A stretch of DNA of 64,000 nucleotides. Origin: Roseburia_C sp900315735. GTDB lineage: Bacteria; Bacillota; Clostridia; Lachnospirales; Lachnospiraceae. The stretch is from NCBI GenBank assembly GCA_052118425.1, contig JBQKHF010000005.1; one strand, 5' to 3'. The position numbers were made by a program, and so were the translations under genes. Below the pieces are notes generated by a model. It ran no database searches and was not told the DNA's origin. It saw only the letters and a list, made by a program, of their open reading frames with translations. Positions 1-7,600 of the stretch are shown piece after piece (position 1 is the first letter of the stretch; every line of letters begins with the position of its first letter).

Positions 1-129
1 CTATCCGGCAATGCTGTTGCCATATGTAGCTTAGCATAAATGGGGCAGGGGAGAGTTCCACTACTTTCCCAGTGTTCCCTGTAACTTATCAACCATATCA
101 GTTCATTATAAAAATCTCAGATTTTTGTC

Positions 130-903
130 TTGACAACTGAGCCACTATATTCACCGGAAAAAGGAGAGAAAGGCTGCCACAGTTTTCCATTGGAGCAGAT
201 AGAAAGTGCAGTTGATTTCTTAGAGCAGAGTGGATGTAAGAAAATAGGAATTATGGGCGCATCGGCGTCAGCCATGATTGCACTTACGTCAGCAGCTTAT
301 TTTCATGAGATAACACTTACGATGGTGCTTACTCCTTCTGATTTCGTAATGGAAGGATATTATCAGGATAAGTTGGATGGTGTGGGAGAAAGACCCGGTG
401 ATTTCGAATCATCCCTGACATTCCGGGGAGAGCCGCTGCCGTTTCTTCCATATGTATACCGCCATCCGGAGTATTGGGAGAAGCATATTGAGGAGTCAAA
501 GCGAAGAGGTGACCTGACTGCCGCAAGAGATTTATTTGATGAGTCCGAGCACAGACATCCCATAGAGGAGCCGGAATTTATTCCGGTGGAAAAAATTTTC
601 GGCAGGCTGATTATGGCAGGAGCAGAAGATGATGTGCTGTGGGACACCTGCAAATACATAAGGCGGATGGAAAAACGTATCAAAGAAAGAAATGGAAAGG
701 CAAAGTGCCAGGCATTGCTTTATGAGCATGGAACCCATTTTGTTTTCCCTGAGAGCATGATACATAAAGCAATTCCATTCGGTGTCAATATTTTGCTTCC
801 ACTTATATTCAAAGAAGCGAAAGGTTATACCAGGGAATGTAAAAATACAAGAATTTCTGTAGATAAGCACTTAAGAGCTGCCATCCATGAGTGGCAGCAG
901 TAA
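130..903 (+). pseudogene. Acyl-CoA thioester hydrolase/BAAT C-terminal-like alpha/beta hydrolase, probably 5'-truncated
   Basis: This reading frame resembles the C-terminal catalytic part of acyl-CoA thioesterase/BAAT-type alpha/beta hydrolases. A nucleophile-elbow-like GASASA lies near residues 43-48, an acid candidate in GAEDDVLWD near 165-173 and a histidine in YEHGTHFVFPES near 200-211. The frame is closed by TAA only seven codons upstream of the TTG taken as its start, and no ribosome site precedes it. The protein begins directly at the region leading into the elbow, without the N-terminal beta strands such enzymes need. I infer loss of the 5' end; a short functional form is the alternative. 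The next hydrolase gene begins 11 bases downstream, so a tandem hydrolase operon may once have existed. Confidence 0.55.
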
Positions 904-914
904 TAGGAGAAAAA

Positions 915-1808
915 ATGTCATTAAAATACACTTTAGTAAAAGCAGTTTTTCATATTGTTCCCATGCAGAAGGTTATGGCGAAGCCATATGAAGAGTTGAT
1001 AAAAAAATTTAAGACAAAGGATGCAAAACCGGAAATTCCGAATTTATCCGATGCAGAATTAACCTTTGAAACCAAAATGGTGGGCGGATTTCCGGTGCTT
1101 TCAGTTTCTCATAGAAAGCCTGTTCATAAAGTATGCATTTATGTAGTGGGTGGCGGAATGTTAAAATATCCGAAGCCATCCCAGGCAAAAGGCATGGTAG
1201 ATCTGGCAAAAGAAACCGGAAGAAATATATTGCTGCCTTATTTTCCACTGGCACCAAAGTACTGCCTTTTCGATGCATTGGACATGCTCTATGATACTTA
1301 CAAAAAGGCATTACAGCAGTATGAGGCAGATGACATTTCTTTCTTTGGAGGTTCCTCCGGAGCGTACATGACACTTTGTCTGATGTCATATATAAATAAA
1401 AAAGGGGAAGGACTTCCGATGCCCGGAAAAATTGCCTTGAGTTCATCGGGTTCTGCGCTGACTCCGGAAGAGAGAAAGAAAGCAGAAGAATTAAATAAAA
1501 CAGATTTGATTATGAGCACAACAGCATTGGATAACATTTTTGAAGGAATGGCTGGTGGAAAGGAGCTGCCGGAATACCTTTATTATATGCAAAAGGGAAT
1601 TTATGATGGTGTGAAAAATGTGTACCTTTCCTACGGCGGGGACGAAGTCTTTTCAGCGGTTGCAGAGTCCACTGCCGAAAGGTTAAGAAGCTATGGTGCA
1701 AAGGTGACTATTGAAGTTGCGGAAGGAATGTACCATACTTTTGCTGCCATGCCTCTCGTCAAAGAAGCACAGCCGGGATATCAGAGAATCATATCCTATT
1801 TAAAATAG
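915..1808 (+). CDS. Alpha/beta hydrolase (esterase/lipase, HSL-like)
   Basis: Likely a cytoplasmic esterase of the hormone-sensitive-lipase-like alpha/beta hydrolase group; the substrate is unknown. An oxyanion-hole-type VVGGGML occurs near residue 78, the nucleophile elbow FGGSSGAYM near 145, an acid candidate in YGGDEVF near 240 and the catalytic histidine in GMYHTFA near 272. The ATG at 915 is chosen over the in-frame GTG at 891 because AGGAG at 905-909 sits five bases before it. It follows the truncated thioesterase-like frame at 11 bases spacing. No terminator follows; the next gene has its own promoter-like sequence. Confidence 0.8.
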   Translation: MSLKYTLVKAVFHIVPMQKVMAKPYEELIKKFKTKDAKPEIPNLSDAELTFETKMVGGFPVLSVSHRKPVHKVCIYVVGGGMLKYPKPSQAKGMVDLAKETGRNILLPYFPLAPKYCLFDALDMLYDTYKKALQQYEADDISFFGGSSGAYMTLCLMSYINKKGEGLPMPGKIALSSSGSALTPEERKKAEELNKTDLIMSTTALDNIFEGMAGGKELPEYLYYMQKGIYDGVKNVYLSYGGDEVFSAVAESTAERLRSYGAKVTIEVAEGMYHTFAAMPLVKEAQPGYQRIISYLK

Positions 1809-1829
1809 CATTTATCGGAAAAAGGCTTC

Positions 1830-1858
1830 TTGAAGGAAATATCTACCTGTGATAAAAT
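1830..1858 (+). promoter_or_regulatory. Putative sigma-A promoter for the repeat-rich membrane protein
   Basis: TTGAAG at 1830-1835 and TAAAAT at 1853-1858 are separated by 17 bases and face the gene starting at 1977. The resulting leader of about 110 bases contains a copy of the GCTGCC/GGCAG palindromic repeat. Confidence 0.45.
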
Positions 1859-1902
1859 AAAATTAATTATACTTACAGGGAAAGTAAGTATTCAATTACT
1901 AA

Positions 1903-1940
1903 GCATTCTTGAGAAACTGCCAGTGGCAGGTTCTTATGCT
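1903..1940 (+). repeat. REP-A palindromic repeat, copy 1
   Basis: AGAAACTGCC and GGCAGGTTCT form a hairpin. Similar copies lie at 3678-3716, 16604-16640 and 47232-47270, always outside coding sequence. This copy is the most divergent. Confidence 0.55.
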
Positions 1941-1976
1941 GCTCAGCGAAAATAAAAAGTCACGGAGGATTTTACA

Positions 1977-3446
1977 ATGGAAGAAGCAAAGCAGAACAAT
2001 AAGCAAAAGAAGGATTCTTACAATCTGAGAATTGTGACGGCTGTACTGGTATTAACAGTGCTGGTTTTGGGTGAGTTATATGTGATGATTAACTATCCGA
2101 CAAATTATGTGGCATTGATTGTGCTTACAGTTGTAGCCCTGGCTGATATTTACATTTTGATTGCCAGTGCAATCCAGAAAAATTATAAGAAAGAAATCGA
2201 CCAGTACGAACAATATGATAACCTGTTTAAGTCAGAAAAAGCTTCTTATCTTGTAACCCGTAAATCCTTTGAAGACATTGCAGACCAGCTTGACCGTATC
2301 GAAGAGGCAGCCGGTTCACCGACAAAGGATATCATAGATGCACAGAAATCCATTGCCAAAGTTACGATAAGCCGTAACAAAGAGAATTCCGATGCATTGA
2401 TGAATTCCAACGACAAATTATTAGAGCAGATATTCAATCTTTCCGACCGCCTGGATAATCTTGAAAAGAGCATGTTAGAGCAGCAGCGAATCGTAGCTGA
2501 GAATGCCAACAAAGACCTTCTGTTAAAACAGCAGGAAATGGCAGCTTCCATCAAAGAAATGGAATTGTCCATCCGTAATACCATATTAGCAGAAGTTGGA
2601 AAAATAAATATTGCACCAGCCATTGCCTATACAGCAGCACCGGTACAGCCGGCACCTGCAGCATACGCACAGGCACCGCAGACAGCAGAAGAACCGGTTG
2701 CACCAATCGAAGAAGCAATGCCGGAAGAGCCGGTTGCACCAATCGAAGAAGTAATGCCGGAAGAACCGGTCGCACCAATCGAGGAAGCAATGCCGGAAGA
2801 ACTGGTCGCACCAATCGAAGAAGTAATGCCGGAAGAGCCGGTTGCACCAATCGAAGAAATGATGGCAGAAGAGCCAGCAACAGAACCAGCAGCTGAAGAG
2901 GAGATGCCGGATTTAGCAGAAGATGATTTATTAAATATAGATGCTTTATTTGGAAATGACGAAGAAGCTGAGGCTCCGGAAAATGTAGCTGAAACAACAG
3001 AAGCTGCAGAAGAAAGCGTAGAACCGGAAGCTGAAGAAGCAATCGGATTTGATGATACACTTGGATTCGCAGATGAGGAGCCAGAGATAAGTATTCCGGA
3101 AGAGCCTGCATTTACAGAGGAGATGGTAAATACCATTGATGAACCGGTTACGGAAATGAATTCCGACCCGAATCATATGATGACACCGGAAGAGATTGCA
3201 GCGCTCATTGCAAATGCAAGCGCAGCTACAGAAGAAGCACCGGTTGTAACAGAAGATGAGATTTCTGAAGAATCTGAGCCGGTAGCGGAAGCAGAACCTG
3301 TACCGGAACCGGTTGTGGAAGAGCCTGTTGCAGAGGAGCCGGCAGCAGAAGAACCAAAGGAAGCAGAGCCTGTTATCGAGACAAATTCCGATCCGAATCA
3401 CATGATGACACCGGAAGAAATTGCAGCATTGTTTGCTAATTTGTAA
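1977..3446 (+). CDS. Acidic repeat-containing membrane protein with duplicated MMTPEEIAAL motif
   Basis: I do not recognise a named family. Two hydrophobic helices lie at about residues 18-40 and 44-66, followed by a predicted coiled coil (about 70-205), an Ala/Pro linker and a long Glu/Pro/Ala-rich tail. The tail holds five 12-residue repeats of the type EEPVAPIEEAMP (residues 238-297, 36-nt DNA unit). The motif NSDPNHMMTPEEIAAL occurs twice, once internally and once at the extreme C terminus. That motif resembles the N-terminal EIDALL peptide of flagellar FliM/FliY, which docks CheY-P. The helical hairpin suggests membrane anchoring with the tail in the cytoplasm. A clear AGGAG-type ribosome site precedes the ATG. 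A scaffold or docking role is inference only. Confidence 0.8.
   Translation: MEEAKQNNKQKKDSYNLRIVTAVLVLTVLVLGELYVMINYPTNYVALIVLTVVALADIYILIASAIQKNYKKEIDQYEQYDNLFKSEKASYLVTRKSFEDIADQLDRIEEAAGSPTKDIIDAQKSIAKVTISRNKENSDALMNSNDKLLEQIFNLSDRLDNLEKSMLEQQRIVAENANKDLLLKQQEMAASIKEMELSIRNTILAEVGKINIAPAIAYTAAPVQPAPAAYAQAPQTAEEPVAPIEEAMPEEPVAPIEEVMPEEPVAPIEEAMPEELVAPIEEVMPEEPVAPIEEMMAEEPATEPAAEEEMPDLAEDDLLNIDALFGNDEEAEAPENVAETTEAAEESVEPEAEEAIGFDDTLGFADEEPEISIPEEPAFTEEMVNTIDEPVTEMNSDPNHMMTPEEIAALIANASAATEEAPVVTEDEISEESEPVAEAEPVPEPVVEEPVAEEPAAEEPKEAEPVIETNSDPNHMMTPEEIAALFANL
2688..2867 (+). repeat. Five tandem 36-bp in-frame repeats
   Basis: Five consecutive 36-nt units encode EEPVAPIEEAMP with small variations (A/V/M at position 10; L once for P). 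They are nearly identical at DNA level, so copy number could change by slippage without breaking the frame. Confidence 0.9.
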
Positions 3447-3460
3447 TTTACAAATTTTTT
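3439..3460 (+). terminator. AT-rich hairpin with T tract overlapping the stop codon
   Basis: ATTTGTA (3439-3445) and TACAAAT (3449-3455) form a short stem followed by T residues. The stop codon TAA at 3444-3446 is inside it. Weak by stability. Confidence 0.4.
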
Positions 3461-3480
3461 ACAAAAAAATAAAAAATTAC

Positions 3481-3509
3481 TTGCAATTCGATAAATTCTA
3501 TTATATAAT
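3481..3509 (+). promoter_or_regulatory. Promoter of tRNA-Lys
   Basis: TTGCAA (3481-3486) and TATAAT (3504-3509) are spaced by 17 bases, about 20 bases before the mature tRNA 5' end. Confidence 0.7.
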
Positions 3510-3528
3510 AGTCCTTGCGTTAAGCAAT

Positions 3529-3601
3529 GCGCCACTAGCTCAGCTGGCAGAGCACCTGACTCTTAATCAGGGTGTCCAGGGTTCGAACCCCTGGTGGCGC
3601 A
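3529..3601 (+). tRNA. tRNA-Lys (anticodon CUU)
   Basis: A full cloverleaf can be drawn. The acceptor stem is GCGCCAC/GTGGCGC with discriminator A, the D arm is GCTC...GAGC, the anticodon stem is CCTGA/TCAGG with loop CTCTTAA, and the T arm is CAGGG-TTCGAAC-CCCTG. The anticodon is CTT, for lysine AAG codons. The 3' CCA is not encoded. Confidence 0.95.
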
Positions 3602-3606
3602 TGTAA

Positions 3607-3654
3607 AGTACCGATTTTGTGGACGTGGAGCCATGGGGTTGGTGCTTTTTTTTT
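3607..3654 (+). terminator. Terminator of tRNA-Lys
   Basis: AGTACC (3607-3612) pairs with GGTGCT (3641-3646), extended by wobble pairs inside, and is followed by a run of nine T. Confidence 0.65.
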
Positions 3655-3949
3655 GTTGAAAAATATCTATAAGAAAAATATCCATAAGAAGCTGCCGGAG
3701 GCAGGTTCTGCAGGTGCAAAATAAGAAATGGCGGAAATATCATTTACTTATTCAGAATATTTTTTACTTCTTTAAAAGACTTTTGAATTGTAGTAAATTT
3801 AGTATGAAGGGCAGGCTTACGGTAGGAAAAGAGCAAAGCCTTTCTGGAAAAGCGGTTGGATTTGAATTTCATGAGGAGCATATCCTTTTTTAGTTATCAT
3901 ATGCAAAGAGTATTTATATGTGAAGAAAGATATATAAAGAGGAAATCAT
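3655..3949. other. Intergenic stretch between tRNA-Lys and the DUF1638 gene
   Basis: Apart from REP-A copy 2 (3678-3716) I see no gene. The final part supplies the AAAGAGG ribosome site of the next gene. A promoter could not be assigned with confidence. Confidence 0.5.
3678..3716 (+). repeat. REP-A palindromic repeat, copy 2
   Basis: Core AGAAGCTGCC-GGA-GGCAGGTTCT forms a hairpin. The flanks TCCATAAG and TGCAGGT are shared with copies 3 and 4. Confidence 0.7.
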
Positions 3950-4585
3950 TTGGAAAAGAAAATTCTGATTGCCTGTGCAATGCAGCAGGATGAGATTGAA
4001 AAGTACAGAAAACAATTAAATATATCATATCCTGTTGTTTATCTGCAGCGTGGACTGCACAGAAACCCGTCTGTATTAAGAAACCTGCTGCAACAGGAGA
4101 TTGACCGGCATCAGGATGCAGATATAATTCTGCTAACCTATGGACTGTGCGGCCGTGGCACAGAAGGAATTGCAAGCCGGAATACAGAGCTTATAATGCC
4201 ACGTTTCCACGACTGTATCCACCAGCTTTTAGAGAATCATGTGGATAAGACTTCTCTTTATGCTACAAGAGCGTGGACAATTGACAGGGAGTCCATTGGA
4301 GGACAGTGCAGCACCATCCTTGCCACATATGGCAGAGAAAGGGGGATGGAAGTTTTAAATGCAATCTATGGCGGTTATGAAAAGATCACTTTAATAGATA
4401 CGCAAAGCTACGATATAAAGAAAACTCAGGATGGACTGAAAAGACCGGCAGAACTTTTAAACAAGAAATTGGCGGTAGAGACATCCGATTGCAATATCAT
4501 AAGAAAGCTTTTATCGGGAGAATGGGACAGTGATTTCATTCATCTTGAAAAAGGAGAGTGTGTTACAGAAAAGCACTTTATATAA
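3950..4585 (+). CDS. DUF1638 family protein
   Basis: A 211-residue protein of the DUF1638 type, recognised by LLTYGLCGRGTEGI near residues 62-75 and IMPRFHDCIHQLL near 84-96. DUF1638 genes are often found near corrinoid-dependent methyltransferase genes, but the biochemical role is not known to me. Conserved Cys/His residues (CAM, GLCG, HDC) could bind a metal or cofactor; that is inference. The start is TTG at 3950, supported by AAAGAGG seven bases upstream. It converges on the cobalamin-riboswitch-controlled surface protein and shares a long inverted repeat with that gene's 3' side. Confidence 0.75.
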   Translation: MEKKILIACAMQQDEIEKYRKQLNISYPVVYLQRGLHRNPSVLRNLLQQEIDRHQDADIILLTYGLCGRGTEGIASRNTELIMPRFHDCIHQLLENHVDKTSLYATRAWTIDRESIGGQCSTILATYGRERGMEVLNAIYGGYEKITLIDTQSYDIKKTQDGLKRPAELLNKKLAVETSDCNIIRKLLSGEWDSDFIHLEKGECVTEKHFI

Positions 4586-4632
4586 GAAAGATTTGGAGTG
4601 ATTCCAGTTTCTTCTTATATAAAGTGCTTTCT
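4568..4632. terminator. Long inverted repeat between convergent genes
   Basis: AAAGCACTTTATATAAGAA at about 4570-4588 is repeated inverted at about 4610-4628 with a loop of about 20 bases. The left arm contains the stop codon of the DUF1638 gene. The tail is only moderately T-rich on either strand, so bidirectional termination is likely but not proven. Confidence 0.6.
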
Positions 4633-4640
4633 GGTTATTG

Positions 4641-4675
4641 AGGTATCCGTAAAGCGTATTTCCCGTAGTTATGAA
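4641..4675 (+). repeat. REP-B repeat, partial copy
   Basis: CCGTAAAGCGTATTTCCCG plus TAGTT matches the second half of REP-B (GCAAAGCGTGTTTCTCGTAG) seen in full at 16501-16540. Confidence 0.4.
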
Positions 4676-4688
4676 AACTTTTTATTAC

Positions 4689-7600
4689 TTATTTTCTGGT
4701 CTGTTTCTTCTGGCGGAAGTACCATACCAGTGTAATTGCTGCAATGAGTACCAGTATCAGGACTGTTGTAATAACAAGTACCTGGAAGGAAGTAGTTTTT
4801 TCAAATACAGCTGTATCCTTCTTGCTGCCGGAATCATTAGTATCATTTTTAGATAAGACATTTTCCGGTTCTGCAGCGCCTTCATCTGTTAATCCGTCTT
4901 TTGTTTCATCTGCAAGAGAGTCATCTGAAAGAACAGGAGTTGTTAAATCAGAGGAAGTAATCATGTTTACCGGATTTGTTGTGTCAGCAACTACGGTAGT
5001 ATCAGAGTTTGCAGCATTAGAAGTCTGGCTGCTGTCTGCTGTGTTGTTTCCGGTATTGGAAGCAGAAGCGGAATTCTGATTACTGTTACCATTGTCCGGG
5101 TTCTGATTCTGACCATTATTTCCATTGTCTGGGTTCTGGTTCTGACCGTTGTTTCCGTTGTCCGGATTTGGAGCCGGGTTTGGTGTAGGGTTTGGATTGC
5201 TGTTGTTAAGAGGAACTGCGACAATACCTACCGGTGAGAAGGAATCCGTTGTAAAGGTGAGCGTTCCATCTGCATTTACAACCGGGGTAATGTACTCTAA
5301 TTCACCATCATGGCGCTTGTGGACCACCAGAATGCCTTTGTATTTGCTGGTGTCATAAGAAACAGCAGGCATTGTCACGGTTACGGTGTTGCCATCACTT
5401 AATTCATAAGTTTCATTTGTGATGTAATTAACAAGGTTGACCTCATAAAGGGAAAGAATCTTGTTTTCCCCGCAGTCAATGGTAATGGTGGAGTAGGTAA
5501 TATCATTTTCCACGACTGGTGTTACTTTGATTCCAATGTTCCACTGGTCTTTTTCCAAATCACTTACTTTAATTTTGGAAGCGGTATCTTCTTTAATGGT
5601 ATTGGATACCACTTCTTTTAGAGATTCTACCTTTTCTAAGGTATCATCAGAAATATAGGTTTTGGCTTCCTCAGAAAGCATATCATATTTCTCGGTAAAT
5701 TCCTGAATAGAGGAAATAGAAGAAATAAGCTGTAAGGAATCCGGAAGCAGTGTGGTGTCATTGTTTTTCATGGAATCTAAAAGTTCTGTGACTTTAGTAT
5801 CCAGAGTATTGTTAATCTCTTCGATTTTTTCACTGTCTGACTTGGTCAGTACTGTAATATCAAGGGTTACGGTTGGTGCATCGGCTGTTACGTTGACATT
5901 GTTCCAGTCATTGGTATTGTCACCGTCATCGGTATCTCCATAAAGTACATATGGATAGGAAATGGTGATGTCCTTATCCTCTGTAGTAAGAAGATCCTTT
6001 GGATAGCTGATATAGTTGGTGATATCTTTTGTTAAGCCGTTGGCATAATGGGCAACTACCTTCATTCCTTCGGAATCGAAGAGGTCACCTTCTTTGTAAG
6101 TAAATTTATCCGGCTGGCTGGTTACTTCAATGGAAGTAATTTTACTTCCTACTGCCATCATGTGGGCAGAGTCATTTTTGAAATAAATGGTTCCGTCTGA
6201 ATCTACGATTGGAGAACACAGCGCATACTGTGACTGTGCGCCGGATGGTGTAAACAGAACCGGAGCATAAAGCAGTGTATCATCATCATCGATACTGGTC
6301 TGTCCCGGACGGTCTTTGATGACACGTAATTTACCCGGTGTATAGTTATCGAAGAAATAGATATAGCAATAACCGTCTTCATCTTCGTAGGCAGTGGTTA
6401 AAAGTCCACTGGTCTGTGGGTAGCCCTGTGTCGGACAGGTATAAGCTATTTCAAAGGAATCCAAATCAATAACGGTAATGTTATGTCCGCTGTAAGCCCC
6501 GAACTGGGAATTACCTGAAACACCTACATAGGCACGATTATTGTATACAACAGGGGTAGAGGTACTCATACCTCCTAAATCAAGAGTTCTTAAGGAATCT
6601 TTATCAATGGTTCCATCATCATTTACATATACTTCGTAGAAGCTGCCGCCTTTGGAAGTAAAGTAGAAGGCGCCCGTCTGCTCGGAATAAGCAATGGAGG
6701 AACGGATATCTGCATTTAATCCATCCAGAGAATCAATAACATCACCGGTCAGTGGGTCTAAGGACAAAAGCTGTGAGGTCTGGGAAGTATATCCGTTTTC
6801 TCCATCATCTGTACCAACCAACAGGTAATTATCTGTTACATAACATCCAGCCCAGTAGAATCCACCGGTATTCATATACTGCCAGGTTACCTTTTTGGCT
6901 TCGGTAGGATTGTCTGGATTCTCATCTTCTACAGAGAGGCAGACATAATCACAGTCTTTGGTATCACCAGTCCAGAAGCCGGTATAAACATAGCCATCAT
7001 GATAGGTAATCGGGCTGTTCGGCTGTCCGTTTGTGGTACTTTTGAATATCCAGAGGGACTCTAATGTTTCTGCATCAAATGCCTGAACACGGCTGCCTGC
7101 AAGGGCTACAAAGATTTTTCCATCTGCATAAGTTGGCGGTGTGATATTGAATGCAGAAGTAGTTATCATGGTACCGGATGCAACAATCTCTCCGGTTGTC
7201 TTATCCATTTTTACAATGCTTTTATTAGATGTAAAGTAAAGATAGCCATTTACAATAATCGGTGAACTTGGTGCGCCGCTTGCCCAGCCGGCACCGTATT
7301 TGGTTGCCCAGTAAAGCTCTGCTTCATCGGCTGTCTTAGGAGTAGGAGCATCGGTAATACCGTTATTGTTGCTGTTTCCACGGAAATCAGCCCAGGTGTC
7401 ATCAGATGTTTCTTCCTTGGTCAGATTGATTTTAAGCTCCATATCCTGAGCAACAAAGGAACCTGTGTTATAGAGATAGCCGTCTGCAATAATTTTGTAG
7501 ATGTAAGTAGATCCCTTCATCAGAGTGTAGGAGCCATCTTCATTGGCAGGCTGCTCTACACCGGCGGTGGAAAGAATCTGAATATTGGCATCGGGCACAT

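Noticed and set aside
2688..2867. Regular 36-bp repeats resembling a CRISPR array
   Set aside because: Units are contiguous, without spacers, and in frame inside a coding sequence.
2551..3136. Two long minus-strand ORFs (186 and 169 residues) opposite the repeat region
   Set aside because: Low-complexity shadows of the Glu/Pro/Ala-rich repeats on the plus strand, without ribosome sites.
3421..3606. 61-residue ORF ending ...LAQLAEHLTLNQGVQGSNPW
   Set aside because: It is the well-known spurious translation of a tRNA gene, here tRNA-Lys.
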